Source: Anaeromyxobacter sp. Fw109-5 | GTDB lineage: Bacteria; Myxococcota; Myxococcia; Myxococcales; Anaeromyxobacteraceae | NCBI RefSeq assembly: GCF_000017505.1 | Contig: NC_009675.1 | Coordinates: 1,054,001 to 1,118,000 of the forward strand | DNA: 64,000 bases | Direction: 5' to 3' | Shown: one piece after another, positions 33,588-41,106 of the stretch | Layout of the letters: each line of letters starts with the position of its first letter | Position numbering within the stretch: the first letter of the stretch is position 1 | Notes under the pieces: generated by a model | Told to the model about the DNA's origin: nothing | What the model saw: only the letters and a program-made list of their open reading frames with translations | Database searches by the model: none | Translations under genes and position numbers: made by a program

Positions 33588-33980
33588 CTACTCCATGGAG
33601 ACGCTGTTCACGCCGTAGCAGGACAGCGCGAGGAGGCTCGTGCGCTGCCACTTGCGCGCGGGGTTCGACAGGAAGTGCAGCGAGTAGCGCTTCCCGTCGG
33701 GCAGCGCACCGATCCGCTCGATCCAGTGGATGAAGGACTTGAAGCCGGACGAGTTGCAGAACTCGAGCTCGCGCAGGTCGACGCGGACGCGGTGCTGCCC
33801 CAGCTTCGCCAGCTCGCCGTGCACGGCGTCCACGAAGGGGTTGAGGATCACCGCGGGGTTGACGGTGCTGATGGTGCCGCGGAACACGACTCGGGGTCCG
33901 TCCGCGTCGCTGGCGAGCAGCGCGGAGTACTTGTCGTCCGCGACCTGCAGCGGGTTGGTCGGGACCGGCAACTCAGGCAT
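33588..33980 (-). CDS. STAS-like / SiaC-like partner-switch protein
   Basis: A 130-residue soluble protein. The central block RVRVDLRELEFCNSSGFKSF is the phosphorylation loop pattern of STAS/SiaC-like antagonists, where Ser (or Thr) next to a helix is phosphorylated by a cognate kinase. It overlaps the HATPase gene by 8 nt, and that gene overlaps the SpoIIE phosphatase gene by 8 nt, giving the full phosphatase-kinase-substrate set. The layout resembles SiaA-SiaB-SiaC of Pseudomonas but with no diguanylate cyclase. The output target is unknown. Confidence 0.75.
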   Translation of the reverse strand: MPELPVPTNPLQVADDKYSALLASDADGPRVVFRGTISTVNPAVILNPFVDAVHGELAKLGQHRVRVDLRELEFCNSSGFKSFIHWIERIGALPDGKRYSLHFLSNPARKWQRTSLLALSCYGVNSVSME

Positions 33981-34497
33981 GGGCTCCTCCGGGAACCTTC
34001 AGTGCCGGCGCGCGCAGCGCGCCGGAGGCGTGGACGGTGACGCGGCCACCCGAGCGGCTCAGGGAGAGCTCGAGCTGCGATTCGAAGCGGACCCGCGCGA
34101 GGCCGAGGCCTCCGCGCACGGTGGCCGGGGACGTGCTCATCTCGGTGAGGTAGTGCCGGAGCGCGTCCGGCTCGCGGTTCATGCGCGCGATGCGCTCCTC
34201 CAGCGCGCGGAACTCGGCCTCGGTGCACCGGTTCGTCACCGCGACCTCGACGCGATCGGCGTCCGGGTCGACCTCCAGGACGAGATCGACCTCCTCGTCG
34301 TGCGAGTGCGGCACCGCGTTCTGCATGAGCTCGTGCACGGCGAGCGCGAGCTGCGACTCGCGGTTCGCGGCCACGTCGCACGCGCACGCGCAGAACGACT
34401 CGACGAAGCGGCGGATCTCGTCGATGAAGACCCAGGGCGGCTTCATCCGGAGCATGAGGTAGATGGGCTGGCGCGGCTCGGGCTTCCGGTCAGGCAT
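33973..34497 (-). CDS. RsbW/SiaB-like HATPase with degenerate ATP-binding motifs
   Basis: A 174-residue protein related to anti-sigma serine kinases. The N-box region is present as AVHELMQNAVPHS and a G2-like segment as GGLGLARVRF. The expected G1 box (DXGXG) is missing: the strand VEVAVTNRCTEAEF occupies its place. ATP binding may therefore be altered, or the protein may resemble SiaB-type (DUF6272) kinases. Gene overlaps on both sides imply tight stoichiometry with the SpoIIE and STAS partners. Confidence 0.7.
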   Translation of the reverse strand: MPDRKPEPRQPIYLMLRMKPPWVFIDEIRRFVESFCACACDVAANRESQLALAVHELMQNAVPHSHDEEVDLVLEVDPDADRVEVAVTNRCTEAEFRALEERIARMNREPDALRHYLTEMSTSPATVRGGLGLARVRFESQLELSLSRSGGRVTVHASGALRAPALKVPGGAHA

Positions 34498-36391
34498 GGG
34501 GCTGGCGCCTCAGGACGACTGCGGTCATGTCGTCCGCCTGCGTGGCGGCGAAGGCCTCGACCCTGGAGAAGATCGCGGCGAGCGCCTGCGAGGCGGACGC
34601 GGTGTGGACGGCGGGCTCGGAGAGCATCTGGGCGAGGCGGTCCTCGCCGAAGAGGTCGCCCCTCGCGTCCGGCGCCTCGACGACGCCGTCGGTGATGAGG
34701 CAGAGCATCTCGCCCGGGCGGACCTCGAACTCGTACTCGCGCGGCTGCACGTGGGGGCCGAGGCCGCACCAGGGCCCGGCGGGCTCGATGACCTCGACCT
34801 TCCCGCTGCCGCGGGAGAGGAAGATGGGCTGGTGGGCGCCGGCCGCGACGAAGCGCCCGTCGCCGAGGTGCCGCGCGGCCATGAGGGTGAGGTAGTCGTC
34901 GCGCCGCATGCGCTTGCGCACGTTCTCGTGGACGACCCGGTTCACCGCCGCGATGACGCTCTTCGGCGAGAGGCGCGGGTTCTCGGCGATGGCGGCGTAC
35001 GCGGCGGCCTGCGCCATCATCATGACGAGGCCGGAGTTGATCCCGTGGCCCGAGACGTCGCCGACGAGGACCCAGAAGGTGTCCTCGAACGGCAGCAGGT
35101 CGTACAGGTCGCCGCCCACGTCGTCCGCCGGCTTCATGCGCGCGGCGACGTCGTAGCCAGCGAGCGACGGCGCGACGGGGAGGATGGCGGTCTGGATCCG
35201 GTGCGCGATCTCCACCTCGCGGCGGAGCGCCTCGGTTCGCTGCAGCTCGTCGCGCGAGCGCTCGACCTCGCTCACCATCACGTTGAACGAGTGGACGAGG
35301 TCTCCGAGCTCGTCCCGGTACGCCTCGGGGACGCGGGTGGAGAGATCGCCGCCCGCGACCGCCGACATCGAGCGCGTGATGTCGGTCAGGGGCCGTGAGG
35401 CCTGGCGGATCGCGCCCACGCTCGCGAGGCCCGCCGCGGCGAGCACGATCGCGAACATGACGCCGAGGAGGGCGCGGAGCCAGTACAGCCGGCCGTAGGC
35501 GTCGGACTCGTGGACAGCCATGAGCGTGCGCCAGCCGGGGACCCCGACGCCGGCGGCGGTCCGCACGGAGAGCACCGGCTCCGAGCCGGCGAGCGCGACG
35601 TGCTCGAGCTCGCCGGGAGCGCCCGCCGCCGCCTCCGCCAGGGCGCGCGCCTGCTGGGTGCTCGCGCCCGGCAGCGAGAGCACGAGCGTGAGCCCCTCGT
35701 CGGCGACGACGGGCTGGTAGTGGCCGTCGGCCGCGATGCCGCCCAGGAGGCGCGAGAGCGCCTGCGGGGGCATGATCGCGACGACCACCCCCACGAGGTC
35801 GGCGGCGAAGTCCTTCACCGGCGCAGCGACCATCACGCCGAGCGCGCGCGCCTCGGTGGGGTCGAGCCGCGAGAGCGGCGCGACCCCGGCGGCGACGCCG
35901 TCGCCGAGCTCGGTCGTGGCGTCCAGCGCCGCCTTCACCGGGGCGTCGCCGAGCACCACGCCGCGCAGGCTGGCGACGGGCAAGCCGCGGCGCTCGCCCT
36001 CCGCGCCCTCGCGCACCGCGGCGATGATCGCGCCGTCCATGTCGAGGAGCGCCGCCGCCGAGATCGAGCCCCCCTGGTCCTGGATGGTGCGACGCAGGTA
36101 GTCCTCGGCGAACTTCGGGTCGCCCGAGTCGATCGTCATCTGCATCGCCTCGGCCTCGGCCCAGCTCCGGACCGCCAGCGCGCGCTCACGCTGGAACCGC
36201 ACCACCGCGGCCTGGACCTCCTCGGCGCGGGCGGAGAGGTGCGAGTGGATGGCGTCGACGATCACCGAGCGCGCGACGCGCTCGAAGGCGACCGCGGCGA
36301 CACCGAGGGCGAGCGCGACGAGGACGAGGGTCGCGACGAGGAGCCGGAAACGCAGCGAGCTCTTCGCGCGCTCGGGGACGGAGGAGAACAT
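34490..36391 (-). CDS. Membrane sensor PP2C (SpoIIE) phosphatase with Cache and HAMP domains
   Basis: A 633-residue inner-membrane sensor phosphatase. Helix 1 (about 16-37) and helix 2 (about 308-330) frame a 270-residue periplasmic Cache-like sensor. A HAMP domain (about 330-385) and short coiled coil (ELQRTEALRREVEIAHRIQ) lead to the SpoIIE/PP2C domain (about 415-630), with metal-binding DDVGGDLYDL, GDVSGHGINSGL and the terminal DDMTAVVL. It would dephosphorylate the STAS partner encoded two genes downstream. No CXXCH is present in its sensor. It begins 13 bp after the monohaem cytochrome gene, so redox conduit and signalling genes share one transcript. Confidence 0.9.
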   Translation of the reverse strand: MFSSVPERAKSSLRFRLLVATLVLVALALGVAAVAFERVARSVIVDAIHSHLSARAEEVQAAVVRFQRERALAVRSWAEAEAMQMTIDSGDPKFAEDYLRRTIQDQGGSISAAALLDMDGAIIAAVREGAEGERRGLPVASLRGVVLGDAPVKAALDATTELGDGVAAGVAPLSRLDPTEARALGVMVAAPVKDFAADLVGVVVAIMPPQALSRLLGGIAADGHYQPVVADEGLTLVLSLPGASTQQARALAEAAAGAPGELEHVALAGSEPVLSVRTAAGVGVPGWRTLMAVHESDAYGRLYWLRALLGVMFAIVLAAAGLASVGAIRQASRPLTDITRSMSAVAGGDLSTRVPEAYRDELGDLVHSFNVMVSEVERSRDELQRTEALRREVEIAHRIQTAILPVAPSLAGYDVAARMKPADDVGGDLYDLLPFEDTFWVLVGDVSGHGINSGLVMMMAQAAAYAAIAENPRLSPKSVIAAVNRVVHENVRKRMRRDDYLTLMAARHLGDGRFVAAGAHQPIFLSRGSGKVEVIEPAGPWCGLGPHVQPREYEFEVRPGEMLCLITDGVVEAPDARGDLFGEDRLAQMLSEPAVHTASASQALAAIFSRVEAFAATQADDMTAVVLRRQPHA

Positions 36392-36404
36392 GGGGACGCC
36401 GGGC

Positions 36405-36737
36405 CTAGCCCAGCCCTTCCTTCTCGGCGCGGAACTTCAGGAACTCGTAGATGCGCTGCGCCTGCTCCTCGTTGATCCCGGAGTTCGGGCGGCGGAGCAT
36501 CTTCTTCATGTAGCGCTTCCACTGCTGGGAGCTGAAGTGCGAGTTCACGGCGCGCGCCGCCGGGTGGCACTTGTTGCACTTCGAGATGAGCAGGTCGTAC
36601 TTGCGCTGGTGCTCCTCGGGGTACCCCGAGACGTCCATGGTCCCCGGGCCGAAGTCGCGCGGATCGGGGGGCGCCTTCTCGGGCTCGGCGCCGAGCAGGA
36701 GCCCGAGGACGGCGGTGGCGGCGAACGTGACGGGCAT
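36405..36737 (-). CDS. Small monohaem c-type cytochrome
   Basis: A 110-residue exported cytochrome. A hydrophobic N-terminus (about 2-17) acts as signal or anchor. The single site CNKCH is at 54-58 and the likely axial Met is in YMKKMLRRP near 77-80, followed by SGINEEQAQRIYEFL, the typical last helix of class I cytochromes. It overlaps the porin gene stop by one base (TGATG), so they are translationally coupled. It may shuttle electrons to or from the haem-bearing barrel. Confidence 0.88.
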   Translation of the reverse strand: MPVTFAATAVLGLLLGAEPEKAPPDPRDFGPGTMDVSGYPEEHQRKYDLLISKCNKCHPAARAVNSHFSSQQWKRYMKKMLRRPNSGINEEQAQRIYEFLKFRAEKEGLG

Positions 36738-37915
36738 CAGAAGGCTCCTCCGAAGCCGAGGTGCATGGAGTTGAAGTCCTGGAACGGCGTCGTGCCCGCG
36801 GGCGTCCCGATCATCGTCTCGTCGCTCCAGTACTCCCACGCCAGCTTGACGTAGACCGCCGAGGCCGGCGTCAGCACGAGGCCGGCGGTGTAGCGGACCA
36901 GCAGGCTGTCCGGGGTCAGGGGCGTCGGCCCCGGGAGCGGGACGCCGCGACGGCGGAGCTCGTCGTAGCGGTAGACCACGTCGAGGTGGCTGCCGAGGGG
37001 GTGCTCGATCTCGGCGTACCAGCCCTCCTTGACGACGAACGGGTCGACGATCGCCCACTTGTACCCGGGCGCGTTCGTGTCGATGTCGGTGCGACGGGCG
37101 GCGTACTCGCCGCGCAGCGTGGCCGGGCCGAGCTTCATGGAGGCGTCGGCCCCCACGGCGACGTAGTCCAGCCTGGCGGCGCGATCGTAGCGGCCGCCGG
37201 TGGCGGAGGCGCCGACGCTGACGTCGCCGAAGAACCCCTTGCCGTCGGTGGAGAGGGTGAACGAGACCCGCGCGCCCGCCGCGGGCTGGTCGTTGTTGTC
37301 GGTGTAGTAGACGGTGCGCAGGGAGGTGAAGTCGAGATCGTTCGCGCCGCGCATGCCGGCCACGCCGTAGAGCCCGTACCAGACCTGCACGCTCTCGCCC
37401 AGCCAGGTGACGCCGTACAGGAGCGCGCCCGTGTCGGAGTACGGCTGGGGGATGACGCCGAGGTTCATCTGGCTCTTCTCGCCGTAGGCCATCCGCCCCA
37501 TGTCGTAGATGAGCGGCGCGGACGCGGTCTTGTGTCCGGACTGATCGACCCGGTTCGCGTATTCACCGAACGGCACGGCGATGCGGCCGACCTGGAGGTT
37601 GAACCAGGTCTTCGGCGTGTAGTCGAGGTGGGCGTGCTCGAGGTCGATGCCGTGGCAGCTGAAGCAGGCCTTGGCCGAGAAGGCGAGGTCGTCGTGGATG
37701 TCGACCTGCACCTTCAGCGAGGCGTCCGGCGACACGGAGCGCGGCGCGCGGGCGGCCACGTCCTTCCGCTCGATGCCCCAGTAGTCGACGTACACGGACC
37801 CGGAGACGATCACGTTGTCTTCGCCGGCGGCGGCCGCGCGCGGGAGCGCGAGCAGGGCGGCGGCCAGGGTGAGCACGGCGGCGGTGGTCCGCCGCTGCGC
37901 GCTACGGCTAGTCAT
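36737..37915 (-). CDS. Outer-membrane beta-barrel (porin-like) carrying one CXXCH haem site
   Basis: A 392-residue protein with a signal peptide (to about 30) and alternating beta strands to the C-terminal aromatic (HLGFGGAF), typical of an outer-membrane barrel. After two or three strands it has CFSCH at 84-88 (SAKACFSCHGIDLEH), a complete c-type haem motif inside the barrel sequence, followed by HLDYTPKTWFNLQVGRIAVP. Porins of known porin-cytochrome conduits do not usually carry a haem site. Its gene overlaps the upstream CX4CH lipoprotein gene by 8 nt and the downstream cytochrome gene by 1 nt, implying a complex. Haem attachment is inferred from the motif. Confidence 0.8.
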   Translation of the reverse strand: MTSRSAQRRTTAAVLTLAAALLALPRAAAAGEDNVIVSGSVYVDYWGIERKDVAARAPRSVSPDASLKVQVDIHDDLAFSAKACFSCHGIDLEHAHLDYTPKTWFNLQVGRIAVPFGEYANRVDQSGHKTASAPLIYDMGRMAYGEKSQMNLGVIPQPYSDTGALLYGVTWLGESVQVWYGLYGVAGMRGANDLDFTSLRTVYYTDNNDQPAAGARVSFTLSTDGKGFFGDVSVGASATGGRYDRAARLDYVAVGADASMKLGPATLRGEYAARRTDIDTNAPGYKWAIVDPFVVKEGWYAEIEHPLGSHLDVVYRYDELRRRGVPLPGPTPLTPDSLLVRYTAGLVLTPASAVYVKLAWEYWSDETMIGTPAGTTPFQDFNSMHLGFGGAF

Positions 37916-38378
37916 TCGGCGCTCCGTTCGCGATCCACGCCTCGATCGCCTGGATTTCGGACTCGTCGAGGACGGCGTCGCCGATCGGCATCGGGCTCGC
38001 GACGCCGCCCACCTCGCCGGCGGTGCCGCGGAGCTTCAGGACGAGGTAGCTGTTCTCGGGCTCGAAGGGCTCGACGAGGTTCATCGTCATCTGCAGCGAG
38101 GGCGCGCTGACGAGGAAGCCGTACGCGAGGTGCGCGTCGAGCGGCGGGTACTCGCCCCACTCGCCGGCGTGGCAGGACGCGGTGGCGCAGCGCGGCGCGA
38201 GGATCTCCTGCGCGAGCGTGGCGAAGCTCTGGGAGGGGCCGGGCGGACCTTCCTGGGCGGGCTTCCGCTCGCCCACGCCGGGCGCGGGCGCGCACGCGAC
38301 GAGCGCCGCGAGGGCGACGGCGCCGCAGATGCTGTCCAGAGAGCGCGGCCGGCGCCAGTCGCCGCGGCCGAGTCGCAT
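37908..38378 (-). CDS. Cytochrome-like lipoprotein with a CX4CH motif
   Basis: A 156-residue lipoprotein with an N-terminal basic leader and lipobox ALVAC (Cys 29). After a Pro-rich linker comes APRCATASCHAG at 61-72, in which the cysteines are four residues apart (CX4CH) as in some tetrahaem cytochromes c3. Its C-terminus (SPMPIGDAVLDESEIQAIEAWI) matches the last helix of planctomycete/myxobacterial cytochrome domains with a Met ligand. It is the first gene of the haem-porin operon. GGGGAGG lies 5 nt before the ATG. Haem binding by CX4CH is plausible but not certain. Confidence 0.8.
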   Translation of the reverse strand: MRLGRGDWRRPRSLDSICGAVALAALVACAPAPGVGERKPAQEGPPGPSQSFATLAQEILAPRCATASCHAGEWGEYPPLDAHLAYGFLVSAPSLQMTMNLVEPFEPENSYLVLKLRGTAGEVGGVASPMPIGDAVLDESEIQAIEAWIANGAPND

Positions 38379-38393
38379 GTCGTCCTCCCCGAC

Positions 38394-38414
38394 GCGGCGG
38401 ATCTCTTCCGCCGC
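38394..38414 (-). promoter_or_regulatory. Inverted repeat in the leader of the haem-porin operon
   Basis: GCGGCGGA/TCCGCCGC (38394-38401 with 38407-38414) with a 5-nt loop, 16 bp before the operon's first start codon and after its likely promoter. It may be an operator or a leader hairpin. Confidence 0.4.
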
Positions 38415-38433
38415 GAAGTCGGTCCCGGGGCGC

Positions 38434-38464
38434 ATCGTACGTGCCGAGATCCTGTGGGTGTCAA
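38434..38464 (-). promoter_or_regulatory. Candidate sigma-70-type promoter of the haem-porin operon
   Basis: On the minus strand a consensus TTGACA (38459-38464) and TACGAT (38434-38439) are 19 bp apart, about 55 bp before the first start. The spacing is longer than ideal. It lies in the 285-bp divergent region shared with the decahaem gene. Confidence 0.45.
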
Positions 38465-38663
38465 CTTCGCGACCGGCGCTCGATGCGCGGCGCTCCGCAC
38501 CTCGGCGCCGGATCGCGCCGGCCCGGCGCCGCGCGCGCACCTCCGCGCGTCCCACGCGCGCGGCGCGGCGGTCCGCGGAATGTGCCTCCCGGTTGCTTCG
38601 TGCTATGGGCGACGAGGTGCGCGCTGCGCGACGGGTCAGCGCGCCGCGCCCGGGAGGCAACGG

Positions 38664-41030
38664 ATGAGCGGCCGGATCACGAAGGGCGCATTCGCCGCGG
38701 TGACGCTCGCGCTCGCCGCCTGTCAGCAGGCGCCGAAGCTCGGTGCGCCCGTCGGCGCGCCCCCGCCGACGGGGCCGCACATCGAGCTCAGCGGCGCGCA
38801 GGTCGTCGACGGGCGCGTGGTCGCCACCGTCCGGATCTCGCGCGACGGGACGCCGCTCGGGCTCGAGGCGGCGCGCGCGCTCGATCCGGCCTTCACGCTC
38901 GCCGCGCTCGGGAAGGGGCCGCTGAACCAGCTCCCGGTGTGGCGGAGCCTCGTGCTCACGGGGGAGCTGCAGCCCGGAGCCGAGAGCCACGGCGCCTGGA
39001 CGGCGCTGGGCGGCGGGGCGTTCACCTACGCGTTCGCCGAGCCGCTGCCGGCGGGGCACGATCCCGCGGAGACGCTGCGCGTCGGCGTGTGGCTGCGCGC
39101 GGTCACGGGGACGGCGCTCACCACCTCCACGACGGACTTCGTCCCGAGCAGCGGGAAGCTCGGCGGACGCGAGCTCGTGCTGGACGCGCGCTGCGGCGAC
39201 TGCCACGGCACGCTCAGGGCGCACGAGGGCTCGCGCACCGGGACGCGCATCTGCGTGACCTGCCACACCCATCAGCTCGTCGACGCGCAGACGGTCGATC
39301 CGGCGGCGCCCGCGGACGCGACGCCGGCGACGAGCCCGAACCCGCTCGAGCTGGGCCGGCTCGTCCACCGCATCCACCGCGGCAAGAACCTCCCCACGCT
39401 GTACGCGTCGAGCACCACCGCCGCGGCGCCGCCGATCGGCGCGCAGAGCCCGAAGCCCTTCCTCCCGGGACGGAACGCGCCGGTGCTCGGACGGAAGTTC
39501 TCGGTGGTCGGCGAGCAGAGCCGCGAGCGGGTCTTCGGGCAGGTGGTGGCGCGCACCGACAACGGGCAGGCCCCGCGCCTGCTCGCGCGAGGGGTCACGT
39601 TCCCGCTCGACTACCGCAGCTGCACCGCGTGCCACGAGGGCGCGGTGGACGCGCCCCGGCTCGACACCGAGATCTCGCGGCGGAGCTGCCAGGGCTGCCA
39701 CCCCGACGTCTGGTTCGGAGAGGGCGCGCCGCCCGACGCCGTCCACTTCGCTCACTCCGGCGGGCCCAAGGCGGACGACGACGGCTGCGTCACGTGCCAC
39801 GTGTCGCGGCAGGGCGATCCGGCGGACTGGGTCGACATCAAGGAGGCGCACGTCGCGCCGCCGAAGAGCCCGCGCTTCGACAAGCCGGTGCTGGAGATCG
39901 TCGAGGTCAGGAACGCCGCCCCCGGACAGTCCCCGACGATCGTGTTCACCGTGTCCGATCGCAACGGCCCGCTGGAATCGCTCACGACGCCCGCTCCGGC
40001 GTACGACGCGACGAGCCCGATCCCCCGCGGCGGGTTCGCCTACCCAGGCTGGTTCGAGGCGACGATCGCCGGCCCTCCGGACCCGGACTTCCGATCCTTC
40101 GGCAGCCCCGCGGTCCCGATCAGCGAGCTGGTCCCGGTGGACACCCACGTGAACGCGGAGGGGCGGTTCGAGTACACCTTCACGGCGAAGCTGCCCGCGG
40201 ACGCGGCCGGCACGTGGGTCGTGGCGCTGGACGCGCGGCGGGCGGGGTACACGCAGCTGTTCGACGCCGCGAGGAACGCCTTCGCCTGGCCCTACACCGG
40301 CGAGTCCCTCTACGAGCCGGCGGACACGGCGCTCGTGTGGATCGACCTCGCCGCCGGCGGGACCGGCGGCGGCTCCCCCCAGCCGCGCCGGAGGATCGTC
40401 GACGTCGACAAGTGCAACCAGTGCCACGGGCGCGTCGCCTACCACGGGTCGATGCGCACGAACGTGGACTACTGCGCCGCGTGCCACGCGCCGGACCGGA
40501 GCGACTGGCACGCGCGCCCGAAGACGGGCGGGGGCGACACCGACCTCGCCGGCACCTACGACGGGGTGGAGGAGCGCTCGATCCACTTCAAGGTGATGAT
40601 CCACCGGATCCACACGGGCGGACGCTCGGGCACGGCGGAGCTCTCCTCGCTCCGGCCGTACGCGTCGTACGGAAGGTACGGCTTCCGCTTCCGCGACGTC
40701 GGCGAGTTCCCGGGCGATCTCTCGCAGTGCACGCTCTGCCATCTCGACGGCACGTACCGCGTCGAGTCGGTCCCGGCGGACGCGCTCCCGACCCTCGCGA
40801 ACGAGACGGCGACCATCCGCCACGCGGGCTCGAGCGCGCACGGCGAGGACGAGCCGGCCACCCCGCCGATCACCGCGGCGTGCACCTCCTGCCACGCCAC
40901 CGCGTACGCCATCTCTCACGCCGCGCGCCAGACCGGGAACGGCAAGGAGCAGTGCGCCTCCTGCCACGGCGTCAAGGGCGCCCACTCCGTCGACAAGGTC
41001 CACCGCCTCCCGCTGCCGGTCCCGCTGTAG
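38664..41030 (+). CDS. OmcA/MtrC-family decahaem c-type cytochrome lipoprotein
   Basis: A 788-residue outer-surface cytochrome. The lipobox LALAAC puts the lipid on Cys20. An N-terminal beta domain (about 40-180) precedes the first pentahaem group (CGDCH, CVTCH, CTACH, CQGCH, CVTCH). A second beta domain follows (VEVRNAAPGQSPTIVFTVSD), then the second pentahaem group (CNQCH, CAACH, CTLCH, CTSCH, CASCH). Ten sites and split beta domains match the OmcA/MtrC family that moves electrons to extracellular metals or shuttles. GGGAGG is 6 nt before the ATG. The haem-porin operon is divergent, and no MtrA-like periplasmic decahaem protein is in the window. Confidence 0.95.
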   Translation: MSGRITKGAFAAVTLALAACQQAPKLGAPVGAPPPTGPHIELSGAQVVDGRVVATVRISRDGTPLGLEAARALDPAFTLAALGKGPLNQLPVWRSLVLTGELQPGAESHGAWTALGGGAFTYAFAEPLPAGHDPAETLRVGVWLRAVTGTALTTSTTDFVPSSGKLGGRELVLDARCGDCHGTLRAHEGSRTGTRICVTCHTHQLVDAQTVDPAAPADATPATSPNPLELGRLVHRIHRGKNLPTLYASSTTAAAPPIGAQSPKPFLPGRNAPVLGRKFSVVGEQSRERVFGQVVARTDNGQAPRLLARGVTFPLDYRSCTACHEGAVDAPRLDTEISRRSCQGCHPDVWFGEGAPPDAVHFAHSGGPKADDDGCVTCHVSRQGDPADWVDIKEAHVAPPKSPRFDKPVLEIVEVRNAAPGQSPTIVFTVSDRNGPLESLTTPAPAYDATSPIPRGGFAYPGWFEATIAGPPDPDFRSFGSPAVPISELVPVDTHVNAEGRFEYTFTAKLPADAAGTWVVALDARRAGYTQLFDAARNAFAWPYTGESLYEPADTALVWIDLAAGGTGGGSPQPRRRIVDVDKCNQCHGRVAYHGSMRTNVDYCAACHAPDRSDWHARPKTGGGDTDLAGTYDGVEERSIHFKVMIHRIHTGGRSGTAELSSLRPYASYGRYGFRFRDVGEFPGDLSQCTLCHLDGTYRVESVPADALPTLANETATIRHAGSSAHGEDEPATPPITAACTSCHATAYAISHAARQTGNGKEQCASCHGVKGAHSVDKVHRLPLPVPL

Positions 41031-41051
41031 CGACTCCGGAGGAGGAGGAGA

Positions 41052-41076
41052 CCCCGACCGCCAGCGGCGGCCGGGG
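41052..41076. terminator. Hairpin between convergent decahaem and nrfA2 genes
   Basis: CCCCGACCGCC and GGCGGCCGGGG (41052-41062 with 41066-41076) pair around AGC with one mismatch that becomes a G-U pair in the minus-strand RNA. It lies in the 76-bp gap between two convergent genes. Confidence 0.5.
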
Positions 41077-41106
41077 CCTCCCTGCGTCCACGGGCCGCGC
41101 GCCCCG

